Below, piece by piece: positions 46,809 through 55,520 of a stretch of DNA of 64,000 nucleotides (position 1 is the stretch's first letter; every line of letters begins with the position of its first letter). Below the pieces are notes generated by a model. That model was not told where the DNA came from. It ran no database searches and was given only the letters and a program-made list of their open reading frames with translations. Origin of the DNA: an uncultured Lachnospiraceae bacterium (GTDB lineage Bacteria; Bacillota; Clostridia; Lachnospirales; Lachnospiraceae); the NCBI GenBank assembly GCA_910583605.1, contig CAJTXN010000004.1, positions 1 to 64,000 of the forward strand, written 5' to 3'. A program made the translations under genes and the position numbers.

Positions 46809-46883
46809 ACAGGCTCCTTTCACCGCATTTATATTTTATACTATAAGTTTACACTTTTTTTCTTTCATTTACAATACCCAACA

Positions 46884-46925
46884 AAAAAATAACGGTATTG
46901 CTGCATTACCTGCAGCAATACCGCT
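46884..46925 (-). terminator. Terminator after the DUF1934 gene
   Basis: CGGTATTGCTGCA and TGCAGCAATACCG are exact inverted copies around a 5-nt loop, followed on the minus strand by TTATTTTTTTG. It ends the murI-DUF1934 transcript. Confidence 0.92.
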
Positions 46926-46991
46926 TACCGGTTGATTGTCTTAAATTCATAAATCCGTCCGCATCAGTCCTGCCCAAAACCAAACATAAAA

Positions 46992-47432
46992 CTATAACAT
47001 ACTGTCTGAAGATACCACGATGCTTACTTCACAGTCCGATACCTTCTGCTGGTTAATCTCCAGACTATAGTTAATCTTCACATCTATACGGCGCTCATCT
47101 TCTGAAGTTATCATCTGAATGTCACTGGTATCCACCCCCAGATAAAGATTGCCCATCCCCGTATTATATAAAGAATAATTTTTCTTATCTTTTTCAAAAA
47201 TCAGATGAGAGCTGCCAGAACCGCGTTTTATCAGCTCTACCATATTATTGCTGATTTTCATAACGCTCTTGGATTTTTCTCCATTGGATTCCGATACCTC
47301 TTCATAGCATATAAAATGCTTGTTGTTTCTAAAATAGTATTCACCCGGAATCAGTATTTCCGTATCATCCGAATCATTATTTGTTGTATGAATACCTTTA
47401 ATTGTTACAAATACATCTTTATCCATCTGCAT
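46992..47432 (-). CDS. DUF1934 family beta-barrel protein
   Basis: A 146-residue protein without signal peptide, predicted mostly beta. The sequence pattern (VTIKGIHT, GEYYFRNNKHFICYEE, MKISNNMVELIKRGSGSSHLIFEKDKKN, a YNTGMGNLYLGV strand, and INYSLEINQQKVSDCEV) fits the DUF1934/YwiB family of small calycin-like proteins found in Firmicutes. No function is established. It lies 68 bp after murI on the same strand and just before a strong terminator, so it is likely the last gene of that transcript. Confidence 0.78.
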   Translation of the reverse strand: MQMDKDVFVTIKGIHTTNNDSDDTEILIPGEYYFRNNKHFICYEEVSESNGEKSKSVMKISNNMVELIKRGSGSSHLIFEKDKKNYSLYNTGMGNLYLGVDTSDIQMITSEDERRIDVKINYSLEINQQKVSDCEVSIVVSSDSML

Positions 47433-47500
47433 CCATTCTTTCTATAATATATTCCGATTATTTCATCCGATATCTTATTTAAACATTTTCATACCCGGCG

Positions 47501-48331
47501 CTAATATTCTTCAATATTGATCTGCTCAATATCCTCAATATGAAACGGCAGAATAGAGTTTGCAAAATGTTTAAACTTATCGGCGGTATCACTGACATAA
47601 AAGTCATACATATTTCCTTCATATCTGTGTTCGTTTCCGGCTGCCAGATTTTTTTCCATCAAAAGCGCCCGAAGGCTGACAGCTGTCTCATATGCCGGAT
47701 TCACCAAAGTAACGGATTCGCCCATAATTTCTCCGATGGTATTCCGCAACAGCGGATAGTGGGTGCAGCCCAGCACCAGGGTATCAATATTTTCCTGCCT
47801 GAAATAATCCAGATACCGCTTTGCCACTTCCCGGGTAACAGGGTCTTTAATCCAGCCCTCTTCCACCAACGGTACAAACAGCGGGCAGGGCTTTCCAACA
47901 ACCGTAACGGAACTGTCTTTTTCACAAATAATATCTTTATATATATTACTGCTTATGGTGGCCTCCGTTCCGATTATGCCAATCCGCTTATTTTTTGTCT
48001 TTTCCACTGCGGTCTTAGCTCCCGGCTTTATCACGCCAATAATGGGAATATCCGTTTCCGGCTGTATTTCCTCTAAAGCCATGGCGCTGGCAGTATTACA
48101 GGCCACAACTATGGCTTTCACACCTTTGGTCTTTAAAAATCTGATAATCTGTTTTGAGTATTTTATTATGGTATTTTTCGACTTACTGCCGTAGGGAACT
48201 CTTGCCGTATCTCCGAAATATACTATCTTTTCGTTGGGAAGCTGCCTCATAATCTCCCGGGCAACCGTCAGTCCTCCCACACCGGAGTCGAACACTCCCA
48301 CAGGCGCAAGAGTTCTATTTATTTCATCCAT
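47501..48331 (-). CDS. murI: Glutamate racemase
   Basis: A 276-residue cytosolic enzyme that converts L-glutamate to D-glutamate for peptidoglycan. Motifs: VGVFDSGVGGLTVAREI, the first catalytic cysteine in IVVACNTASAMAL, FGDTARVPYGSKS, and the second catalytic cysteine in LVLGCTHYPLL. The start at 48331 is chosen because GAGGATA lies 6 bp upstream and homology begins there. Followed by the DUF1934 gene. Confidence 0.96.
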   Translation of the reverse strand: MDEINRTLAPVGVFDSGVGGLTVAREIMRQLPNEKIVYFGDTARVPYGSKSKNTIIKYSKQIIRFLKTKGVKAIVVACNTASAMALEEIQPETDIPIIGVIKPGAKTAVEKTKNKRIGIIGTEATISSNIYKDIICEKDSSVTVVGKPCPLFVPLVEEGWIKDPVTREVAKRYLDYFRQENIDTLVLGCTHYPLLRNTIGEIMGESVTLVNPAYETAVSLRALLMEKNLAAGNEHRYEGNMYDFYVSDTADKFKHFANSILPFHIEDIEQINIEEY

Positions 48332-48413
48332 TGAAATTATCCTCACAAAGTTCGTTGAAATTCTATATCATAATAACATAAATGAGGGGATGTTGCAAAG
48401 GTATCTTATGCGT

Positions 48414-48977
48414 TTAAAAGCCATCATCATACCATTGTCCTGAACCCGGCGGTCTTTCAACCATGCGAGCATCTTTTTCTTTCCAATGTTCTCTTATTTC
48501 TTTATTTCGTAAAGATTTTTTTGGAAAGAATGTTTTTTTGTTTGGATGTCTCTTTCCGGTTGTATGCTGATTTCCGGCCGGATGTCCCGGTCCCGGTATT
48601 TCATCTATTACCCCTCCCATGCTGACAGGTAACTGATGTCTGTGATGCGGCGATATCTTCAGTCCTGCTCCGGTACCTTTTCTAAATTTTTCTTTTTGTT
48701 CCTTTGTGAAAGGACCTCTCATAACTATAGGTTTTTGATCCATTGCCAAATCCACCGGACTCATAATATGGTGAGGAGGTAAACTGACAGGTTCACCTTT
48801 CCAATTTCTGAGCACAGGTGCTGCCGTGCTCGAACAAGGTACAGGTGCAGGCGCATAATATAACGGTGATGTTAACTGCATTGCAGAAGGACTGACCGAA
48901 CCGTTTCCTATCGGTATTACTGTTGTCTGTACGGGCGGCATTGGTGTTGATGTAGGTGCCTGCTAATGTTGAATCAT
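48414..48977 (-). pseudogene. HNH-like nuclease-domain protein with an in-frame TAG at codon 5
   Basis: The best start is ATG at 48977, with GGAGGA 6 bp upstream, but its fifth codon is TAG (48963-48965). The frame then continues open for 184 codons through a Pro/Thr-rich N-terminus into a compact domain. Counted from the later ATG at 48941 (175 aa, no ribosome binding site), that domain has SPHHRHQLP (97-105), DEIPGPGH (113-120), NQHTTGKRH (124-132), a His/Asn-rich pattern like HNH/Endo VII-fold toxin nucleases. No signal peptide or transport domain is visible and no immunity gene is recognised nearby. It may be a silenced toxin, or translated from the second ATG or by readthrough. The exact family is not certain. 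Confidence 0.6.
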
Positions 48978-49213
48978 AATGAATCCTCCATACTTTCTAT
49001 CTTAAAACAATGTGATAAGCTATATTATATATTTTATATTTTTTAGTGTATATATAAGTATTACTTTCTTTAGAAAACATTTAAATAGAGTTATAAGGTA
49101 TTTCCAGTTTTATACCTGCCCCCAAAAATTTATTATACGAATCCCAATTAAGGGGTGTTAATTTCTCAATCATTTGCTATAATTAAAAGTAATTATACAA
49201 CAATGAAAAAAGG

Positions 49214-50650
49214 ATGGCTAAAACATTGAATAATATAGAAGATATAATGAACAATCCCTGTCATATCCACTTTGTGGGAATCGGCGGAATCAGCATGAGC
49301 GGTCTGGCGGAAATCCTGTTAGATAAGGGTTATTCCGTCAGCGGTTCCGATTCAAAATCCTCTCCGGTGACGGAGCGTCTGGAAACTTTAGGAGCAAATA
49401 TTACATATGGTCACAACGCAGAAAACATTACCGATGACATTTCATATCTGGTCTATACTGCCGCAGTCAAAGCAGATAATCCTGAACTGATGGCGGCAAA
49501 AGAGAAAGGCATAACCGTTATGTCCCGTGCCGTTCTTCTGGGCCAGATCATGTCAAAATATCCGACTGCCGTATCGGTATCAGGGACCCACGGAAAAACC
49601 ACCACCACTTCCATGCTTTCGGAGATCCTGCTGGAAGCCAGATATGACCCAACCATACTGGTAGGCGGTATTCTGAAATCCATTCATGGTAATGTCCGTG
49701 TGGGAAAATCCGGTTATCTGGTAACGGAAGCCTGTGAATATACCAACAGTTTTCATTCCTTTATATCTACAATAGAAATTATCCTGAATATCCGGGAAGA
49801 CCATATGGACTTTTTCAAAGATATCCATGATATCCGGAGCAGTTTCAAAGTTTTTGCCGATAAACTGGATGAAAGCGGTGTTCTGGTAATCAACAGCGAA
49901 ATAGATGACTTAAATTATTTTACCAATGATTTAAAATGCCGTTATGTAACATTCGGACCGGATAAAAATAAAAGCGAATTTTATCCTGAAAATATAACAT
50001 ACAATCAGTTTGCCTGTGCCTCTTTTGACATTATGAAACAGACTGCCTGCTTTGAAAACGGTGTCTGCCGGTTCACAAATCCCGTAAAAACAGCCCATGT
50101 GGATTTAAAAGTGCCGGGAGAACATAATGTTTTAAACGCTCTGGCTGCTTTTGCCGCTGCTGATATAATGAACGTTCCGCCGGAGGCTGCCGCAAAAGGT
50201 CTGAATATATACAGCGGTACAGACCGACGTTTTCAATATAAAGGAGAAAAGAACGGGGTAACGATCATTGACGATTACGCCCATCATCCCGATGAAATAC
50301 GGGCTACGCTGACGGCCGCAGCAAATTATCCTCACAAAAAACTCTGGTGTGTATTTCAGCCTCATACTTATACACGTACCAAAGCGTTTCTGACAGATTT
50401 TGCCTCTTCCCTTTCTCTGGCAGACGAAGTGGTACTGGCAGATATTTATCCTGCCAGGGAAACCGATAATTTAGGCATCAGCTCCCGGACGCTCTGTGAA
50501 GAGATTCAAAAACTTGGAAAATCCGTGCATTATCTGCCGTCTTTTGAGGAAATTGAAAATTTTTTGCTGAAAAATTGTATCAACGGCGATTTGTTGATAA
50601 CTATGGGCGCCGGAGATGTTGTATTAATCGGTGAAAATCTGTTAAAATAA
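49214..50650 (+). CDS. murC: UDP-N-acetylmuramate-L-alanine ligase
   Basis: A 478-residue ATP-dependent ligase that adds the first amino acid to the peptidoglycan stem. Marks: IHFVGIGGISMSGLAEIL (nucleotide sugar loop), SGTHGKTTTTSMLSE (ATP loop), TEACEYTNSF, VPGEHNVLNALAA and DDYAHHPDEI. The ATG at 49214 lies within the AAAAAAGGATGG ribosome-binding region, so the in-frame TTG at 49226 (MNNIEDI) may be the true start. An extended sequence TTGCTATAATTA about 35-45 bp upstream is a plausible -10. Confidence 0.95.
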   Translation: MAKTLNNIEDIMNNPCHIHFVGIGGISMSGLAEILLDKGYSVSGSDSKSSPVTERLETLGANITYGHNAENITDDISYLVYTAAVKADNPELMAAKEKGITVMSRAVLLGQIMSKYPTAVSVSGTHGKTTTTSMLSEILLEARYDPTILVGGILKSIHGNVRVGKSGYLVTEACEYTNSFHSFISTIEIILNIREDHMDFFKDIHDIRSSFKVFADKLDESGVLVINSEIDDLNYFTNDLKCRYVTFGPDKNKSEFYPENITYNQFACASFDIMKQTACFENGVCRFTNPVKTAHVDLKVPGEHNVLNALAAFAAADIMNVPPEAAAKGLNIYSGTDRRFQYKGEKNGVTIIDDYAHHPDEIRATLTAAANYPHKKLWCVFQPHTYTRTKAFLTDFASSLSLADEVVLADIYPARETDNLGISSRTLCEEIQKLGKSVHYLPSFEEIENFLLKNCINGDLLITMGAGDVVLIGENLLK

Positions 50651-50890
50651 AAGTTATCCACTTTATCCACATTTTGTCGGTGCATATCTTTTTCGACAAG
50701 TGTGGATTTCTTGTTTACATAATTTAAACGGTTAATCTGTCAGATTTTGTCCGTTTTACGCAGTTTTTAGCTTTTATTTATAATTCTAAATTTTTTTATC
50801 CACAGTATCCACACTGTCCACAATCTGCGAAAATGCCCATAATTCAAGGTTTAGCGAAAATTTTAATGTTCTCATTTTTTAAATAATATG
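50651..50890. promoter_or_regulatory. Cluster of DnaA boxes and AT-rich tract upstream of the primosome genes
   Basis: Exact TTATCCACA at 50663-50671 and 50796-50804; TTATCCACT at 50654-50662; GTATCCACA at 50805-50813 and CTGTCCACA at 50814-50822. The first two are abutting 9-mers, and so are the last three. A weaker inverted TGTGGATTT is at 50701-50709. A very AT-rich stretch lies between. DnaA probably binds here, most simply to regulate the dnaD-dnaI-type operon that follows. Confidence 0.72.
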
Positions 50891-50897
50891 CTATAAT
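50869..50897 (+). promoter_or_regulatory. Promoter with extended -10 for the helicase-loading operon
   Basis: TATAAT at 50892-50897 preceded by TG at the extended -10 position, with a weak -35 (TTCTCA, 50869-50874) at 17 bp. The DnaA-box cluster ends about 45 bp upstream of it. Confidence 0.65.
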
Positions 50898-50953
50898 GTG
50901 TTTCCAAGCAAAAGATAGAATCTTGAAATAATGATAGAAAGGTATGAAAGAAA

Positions 50954-52156
50954 ATGGGTAAGATCATATTAGACGGACCTGATGTTTATTCCGTCACTCC
51001 GATATCGAATCGTTTTATCGACGAATATATGCTAAATGCGAATGGAGAATTTGTCAAAATATATCTGTATCTGCTACGTGCATTGTCGGCTACTGACTAT
51101 GATGTTTCCGTCTGCCACATTGCCGATATTTTCAATCATACCGAAAAGGACGTCATTCGTGCCTTAAAGTACTGGGAACAGACCGGGCTGCTCCGTTTAA
51201 GCATCGATGCTTCCAATCAGCTTACAAATATACATATTAATGAAATAGAATCCAAACGCAGCGATTCCACTGTTTATCAGCAACATAAAGACCGGAATCA
51301 GGATTCAGGACGGATATCCGATGAAAGCGGATTAACATCTAAAGCCGGTACACCGGCAGCAAATGACACCGCTGAAACTTCCGTCAGAGAACAGGCCTCT
51401 GGGGCATCGCCGGATATTCCCCCAAAACACAGTTATTCTGCCAATGAACTTGATTCCTTTAAAGAAAAAAGCGATGTCATTGAATTCCTGTATCTGGCAC
51501 AGAAATACATAGGCAAACCATTGAGCGGTTCCGATACCAATACGCTGCTTTATCTCTATGACGGTCTGGGATTTGAAGCAGAATTAATAGAATATCTGAT
51601 TGAATATTGTGTTTCCAACGGTCACAAAAGTCTTCGCTATATGGAAAAAACAGCCCTGTCATGGGCAGAAGAAGGCATTGATACTGTAGAAAAAGCAAAG
51701 GCAAACACTACCCTGTATAATAAAAGCTGTTATCCGGTTTTAAAAGCCTTTGGTTTAAACGGCCGCAATCCGGGTGAAAGTGAAAAAGCACTGATCATCA
51801 AATGGACAAATTCCTATGGCTTTACCATGGATATTATACTGGATGCCTGCAATCGGACCATGAAACAGATTCATCAGCCAAGTTTTGAATATGCCGATTC
51901 TATCTTAACCAAATGGAAGGAGCGGGGTATCCGGACCATTGGAGATATTCAGACATTGGACGAAGAACACCAGAAAAACAAGGCTCTTTACCCTGGCAGA
52001 CAATACTACGCCGCCAATCAACCGGCGCCGGCCGTTTCGGGAACAGAGACTTCCATTAATTCTTCCAAGCCGGCATCCAAAAACAGCTTTAATAATTTTA
52101 CACAGCGAAACTACAATTATGAGACTTTGGAAAAAGAACTTTTAGGAAATATCTAG
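50954..52156 (+). CDS. DnaD-domain replication/primosome protein
   Basis: A 400-residue protein. The N-terminal part (about 10-100) is a winged-helix-like DnaD N domain (GEFVKIYLYLLRAL, DVIRALKYWEQTGLLRL). A Ser/Thr-rich linker (about 105-165) is followed by two DnaD/DnaB C-terminal-type domains (about 170-240 and 255-330), the second with WTNSYGFTMDIILDACNRT and a YADSILTKWKERGI motif typical of the family. Such proteins help load the replicative helicase with a DnaI-type ATPase, and that gene follows 24 bp downstream. The DnaA-box cluster upstream supports a replication role. Confidence 0.87.
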   Translation: MGKIILDGPDVYSVTPISNRFIDEYMLNANGEFVKIYLYLLRALSATDYDVSVCHIADIFNHTEKDVIRALKYWEQTGLLRLSIDASNQLTNIHINEIESKRSDSTVYQQHKDRNQDSGRISDESGLTSKAGTPAANDTAETSVREQASGASPDIPPKHSYSANELDSFKEKSDVIEFLYLAQKYIGKPLSGSDTNTLLYLYDGLGFEAELIEYLIEYCVSNGHKSLRYMEKTALSWAEEGIDTVEKAKANTTLYNKSCYPVLKAFGLNGRNPGESEKALIIKWTNSYGFTMDIILDACNRTMKQIHQPSFEYADSILTKWKERGIRTIGDIQTLDEEHQKNKALYPGRQYYAANQPAPAVSGTETSINSSKPASKNSFNNFTQRNYNYETLEKELLGNI

Positions 52157-52180
52157 CATTTATGCAGGAAAGGATTTCTT

Positions 52181-53191
52181 ATGTCACTAACAAATATGCA
52201 GTACGACGAAATCATACGCTCGTACAACCGCAGACAATTGCAGAGCAAACGGGAGCAGAACCGACGGATTGCTGATGTATATCAGCGAATCCCCCGCATA
52301 AAAGAAATTAATGAAGAAATCTCCGGATTATCTTTGGAAACCACAAAGCAGCTTTTGCTGAATCCTTCCCATGCATTGATTCCTGACTATAAATCCGCAA
52401 TGGTAAAGCTTCATAACGAAAAGGAGTCTTTACTGCAGGAATACGGTTTTCCTGTTGACTACATGAATATCCGCTACTCCTGTCCGGATTGTCAGGATAC
52501 CGGTTACCAGGAAAATAAAAAATGTCACTGTTTTAAACTGGCGGAGATAGATATTCTCTATAATCAGTCAAATATAAAAAATATTTTGGAATATGAGAAT
52601 TTCAGCAATTTTTCCTATGAATTATTCCGTGACGATTATACGGATTCCGTTACCGGCATGACACCGGCTGTCAACATACATAAAGTGGCAGAAATATGCC
52701 ACAGATTTATCGATGATTTTACCAGAACGGAAAAAAAATATTCCAATCTGCTTTTTTTCGGAGAAACAGGTGTAGGAAAAACATTTTTAACCAACTGTAT
52801 TGCCAAAGAGTTAATTGAGCGATATCAATCAGTTATTTATCTTTCTGCCATTAAGTTATTTAATATTTTATCCGATGCAGAATTTGAACATAATAATATA
52901 GATGCCAAAAATCAGGTTACACAAATCCTGAACTGTGATCTTCTGATCATCGATGATTTAGGAACGGAATTATCCAATTCCTTTACCAATTCAGCCTTAT
53001 TTAACTGCCTGAATGAGCGGTTAATCACAAAACATTCCACCATTATTTCCACCAATCTTATATTCACGGAATTAATGGACCGTTATTCTGAAAGAATCAC
53101 TTCCCGGCTGGCAAAAGAATTTACCTTTTTAAAAATTTACGGTGACGATTTACGTCATAACAAAAAAGTAAAAGCCCGCCATATAAATTAA
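52181..53191 (+). CDS. DnaC/DnaI-type helicase loader ATPase
   Basis: A 336-residue AAA+ protein. The N-terminal third is coiled-coil-like and then has a cysteine cluster (CPDCQDTGYQ, KKCHCF; about 105-125), likely a zinc site as in DnaI. The ATPase has Walker A GETGVGKTFLTN (near 200), Walker B LLIIDDLGTE (near 258), a sensor-1 region with TIISTNL, and the arginine-finger-type RITSRLAKEF. It loads the replicative DNA helicase. It is the second gene of the operon with the DnaD-type gene. Some family members serve phages or transposons, but nothing mobile surrounds this pair. Confidence 0.9.
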   Translation: MSLTNMQYDEIIRSYNRRQLQSKREQNRRIADVYQRIPRIKEINEEISGLSLETTKQLLLNPSHALIPDYKSAMVKLHNEKESLLQEYGFPVDYMNIRYSCPDCQDTGYQENKKCHCFKLAEIDILYNQSNIKNILEYENFSNFSYELFRDDYTDSVTGMTPAVNIHKVAEICHRFIDDFTRTEKKYSNLLFFGETGVGKTFLTNCIAKELIERYQSVIYLSAIKLFNILSDAEFEHNNIDAKNQVTQILNCDLLIIDDLGTELSNSFTNSALFNCLNERLITKHSTIISTNLIFTELMDRYSERITSRLAKEFTFLKIYGDDLRHNKKVKARHIN

Positions 53192-53271
53192 ATTTAACTT
53201 GACTATAACAATTCACAATGTTATATAAATATGTGGATTTCACCACAGGAAAACACAACGGAGGTTTAACC

Positions 53272-54453
53272 ATGTTATCAGATGAACACATTTTAACAAC
53301 CATCCCGGTAGGACCGCTGGGAATCGTCGCACTTAACAGCTGCAAGGAAATGGGCGAAAAAGTAGATGCCTATATTTCCGCATGGAGACGGGCAAGTGAA
53401 AATGAGCATAAACATACCATTGCTTTTACCGGATACCAGAAAGATACTTATCTTGTAGATGTATCCACTCCCCGTTTCGGTTCCGGTGAGGCAAAATGTA
53501 CAATTAATCAGTCTGTCCGCGGAGACGACCTGTATCTTATGGTAGACGTAACAAATTACAGCCTGGAATATACCGTATGCGGCTACAAAAATCATATGTC
53601 GCCGGATGACCATTTTCAGGATTTAAAACGTGTAATTGCTGCCGTAGCCGGTAAGGGAAGACGTCTGACCGTCATTATGCCTTTCTTATATGAAAGCAGA
53701 CAGCATAAGCGTACCGGAAGAGAATCCATGGACTGTGCATTGGCATTACAGGAACTGACATCCATGGGTGTTGAAAATATCATTACTTTTGACGCACATG
53801 ACCCAAGGGTACAGAACGCAATTCCTCTAAAGGGATTTGAAACCGTACAGCCGGCTTACCAGTTCGTAAAAGGTCTGCTCCGCAGCGAAAAGAATCTGGA
53901 ATTAGATGCCGACCATTTAATGATGATAAGCCCGGACGAAGGAGGTATGGGACGTGCCGTATACCTTGCCAATATTCTTGGTGTGGATATGGGAATGTTC
54001 TACAAACGCCGTGATTACAGCAAGATTGTAAACGGACGGAATCCTATCGTTGCCCATGAATTTCTCGGCTCTTCCGTAGAAGGAAAAGATGTGTTTATTA
54101 TTGATGACATGATTTCCTCCGGCGAAAGTATGATAGACGTTGCCACCGAATTAAAAAGAAGAAAGGCACGCCGCGTATTTGTTGCCGCTACTTTCGGTCT
54201 TTTTACAAACGGTTTGGAAAAATTTGATAAAGCATACAAAGAAGGTATCATTGACCGGGTTCTTACCACGAATTTAACATATCAGACCCCGGAACTCCTG
54301 ACAAAAGAGTATTATGTAAGCTGTGATATGAGTAAGTATATCGCATTAATCATCGATACTCTGAATCATGATGCTTCTATCAGTAATCTGTTAAATCCTG
54401 TGGGACGAATACAGAGATGTATAGAAAAATACCGTAACGGAGAAGATATCTAA
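53272..54453 (+). CDS. prs: Ribose-phosphate pyrophosphokinase (long form)
   Basis: A 393-residue enzyme that makes PRPP from ribose 5-phosphate and ATP for nucleotide, histidine and tryptophan synthesis. Evidence: VIMPFLYESRQHKRTGRESM (catalytic loop region), TFDAHDPRVQNAIP, VISPDEGG-like MMISPDEGGMGRA, and the PRPP loop IIDDMISSGESM. It is longer than the common ~315-residue form, with an N-terminal extension and inserts. The start at 53272 is chosen for GGAGG upstream. A small AT-rich hairpin follows the stop, then the toxin-antitoxin module. Confidence 0.88.
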   Translation: MLSDEHILTTIPVGPLGIVALNSCKEMGEKVDAYISAWRRASENEHKHTIAFTGYQKDTYLVDVSTPRFGSGEAKCTINQSVRGDDLYLMVDVTNYSLEYTVCGYKNHMSPDDHFQDLKRVIAAVAGKGRRLTVIMPFLYESRQHKRTGRESMDCALALQELTSMGVENIITFDAHDPRVQNAIPLKGFETVQPAYQFVKGLLRSEKNLELDADHLMMISPDEGGMGRAVYLANILGVDMGMFYKRRDYSKIVNGRNPIVAHEFLGSSVEGKDVFIIDDMISSGESMIDVATELKRRKARRVFVAATFGLFTNGLEKFDKAYKEGIIDRVLTTNLTYQTPELLTKEYYVSCDMSKYIALIIDTLNHDASISNLLNPVGRIQRCIEKYRNGEDI

Positions 54454-54543
54454 AAATAGTTTTTTAGATAATTACACTTATCAGGGCGGTCGTGAGACGT
54501 GCTCCTTTCCGTTCCGGGTCTTGCTGAATGGAAAGGGATGCTT

Positions 54544-54672
54544 ATGAGCACATATGAAGAATTCATGGTCATATTTACAACCGCATTGTTAATAGTCGCA
54601 ATTCCGAATCTGAAAATGAGAAATAGCCGTCTTGTACTCTGCAAAAGTCTGACGGCTATTTCAATAGTTTAA
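54544..54672 (+). CDS. Putative holin-like small toxin of a type I toxin-antitoxin system
   Basis: A 42-codon frame starting MSTYEEF, followed by a single hydrophobic helix (MVIFTTALLIVAI) and a basic tail. The MSTYE start and length match the small holin-like peptide toxins of Firmicutes (TxpA/BsrG-like, Hol-Tox type). GGAAAGG lies 7 bp upstream and is complementary to CCTTTCC at about 54501-54507, so the leader can hide the ribosome binding site, a common type I trait. Unusually the frame runs on through the hairpin at 54621-54661, adding about 14 residues. An opposing promoter at 54730-54757 faces its 3' end. Confidence 0.68.
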   Translation: MSTYEEFMVIFTTALLIVAIPNLKMRNSRLVLCKSLTAISIV

Positions 54673-54723
54673 TGATTATGTGCCGGGTCGGGTGATGCGC
54701 ACTCACCTTCCGACTGTCTTGTT
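54615..54723 (-). ncRNA. Candidate antisense RNA antitoxin
   Basis: A minus-strand RNA starting near 54723 would contain a 5' hairpin (GTCGG-GGTGA paired with TCACC-CGAC, about 54681-54715), pass over the toxin gene's 3' part and end at the shared hairpin 54621-54661. It also holds GACCCGG, complementary to CCGGGTC in the toxin leader (about 54510-54520). This is the layout of convergent type I pairs such as TxpA/RatA. Confidence 0.6.
54621..54661. terminator. Shared hairpin terminator of toxin and antitoxin RNAs
   Basis: AAATAGCCGTC (54621-54631) and GACGGCTATTT (54651-54661) are exact inverted copies with a 19-nt loop, usable on either strand. T tracts are modest on both sides. Confidence 0.7.
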
Positions 54724-54729
54724 AAGTAT

Positions 54730-54757
54730 ATTATATGTTTTTTACTCTATTTGTCAA
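54730..54757 (-). promoter_or_regulatory. Consensus promoter of the candidate antitoxin RNA
   Basis: Minus-strand TTGACA (54752-54757), 16-bp spacer, TATAAT (54730-54735); both hexamers exact. No open frame follows, supporting an RNA product. Confidence 0.8.
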
Positions 54758-55473
54758 TGTAGATAAACATGAAATATACTTATAACATCATGTTTTTCAA
54801 ATCTTTTATACTCATCTAATATAGAATCCAACATTTTATCCTTACGTCTTTTCTCCCATTTTGTTGCTCTTCTATAAATAATCCATATTATCCATATCAC
54901 AGATATTACAAGCAATGTCTTGAATGCCCTATCATAAACACGCTGTTTTTCCTCTTCCACTAATAATTTCAGCACTCTGTTATATTCATTGCGTGTCTGA
55001 TTCAACGCTTCTACTTTCCCTTCAATATCAATATAATATTTCTCTTTCAAATCTTCATTTAAAAATTCTAAATTATATTCCTTATTATTAACTGAAATAA
55101 TAATTGGAGTATTTTCTGCTACACTTGTTTTGTAATAATCTATATTCTTATTATAAGGTTTATACCAATATATCTCACCATTATTATTAATAACAATGTT
55201 GTCATCTGTATCTGTTGTATATAATATGGCTTCTGTTATACTTAAGCTATCATGTTGAACAAAAATGCGCAACACATTACTCATCGCACTCCAATTTCTT
55301 TTATACTTATATGAAATGAAATATTTATTTCTGGTATAAAAATATTCATTACCATAACTTCTTTTTTCTAAATCCCATAAAGGTGTATGCTTTCCAAAAT
55401 TTTTAGGAAAAACAATGCCAAAAATACATAAAACGATTGTTAATACAACAATTAATTTTTTCAATAATCCCAC
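54754..55473 (-). CDS. Membrane protein of unknown function in an AT-rich island
   Basis: A 239-residue protein with a hydrophobic N-terminal segment (about 5-24), an extracellular region of ~150 residues (NGEIYWYKPYNKN, NKEYNLEFLNEDL), a coiled-coil-like stretch (GKVEALNQTRNEYNRVLKLLVEEEKQRV) and a second membrane helix (about 188-205) followed by a basic cytoplasmic tail. I do not recognise the family. It lies 47 bp after the von Willebrand A gene on the same strand and shares its AT-rich composition, so the two probably arrived and functioned together. Confidence 0.7.
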   Translation of the reverse strand: MGLLKKLIVVLTIVLCIFGIVFPKNFGKHTPLWDLEKRSYGNEYFYTRNKYFISYKYKRNWSAMSNVLRIFVQHDSLSITEAILYTTDTDDNIVINNNGEIYWYKPYNKNIDYYKTSVAENTPIIISVNNKEYNLEFLNEDLKEKYYIDIEGKVEALNQTRNEYNRVLKLLVEEEKQRVYDRAFKTLLVISVIWIIWIIYRRATKWEKRRKDKMLDSILDEYKRFEKHDVISIFHVYLH

Positions 55474-55520
55474 TCTGAAAAATAAATTTTATTTTGATAT
55501 ATCCCTGATAGCCTGCTAAC

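Noticed and set aside
49203..49229. Eight-codon leader peptide before murC
   Set aside because: It has no ribosome binding site of its own and its overlap with the murC start is probably incidental.
50651..50890. Chromosomal replication origin
   Set aside because: DnaA boxes and AT-rich DNA are present, but dnaA, dnaN and other usual origin neighbours are absent; regulation of the following operon is simpler.
54450..54644. Minus-strand 64-codon frame opposite the toxin
   Set aside because: No ribosome binding site, and it is the complement of the toxin and its leader hairpins.
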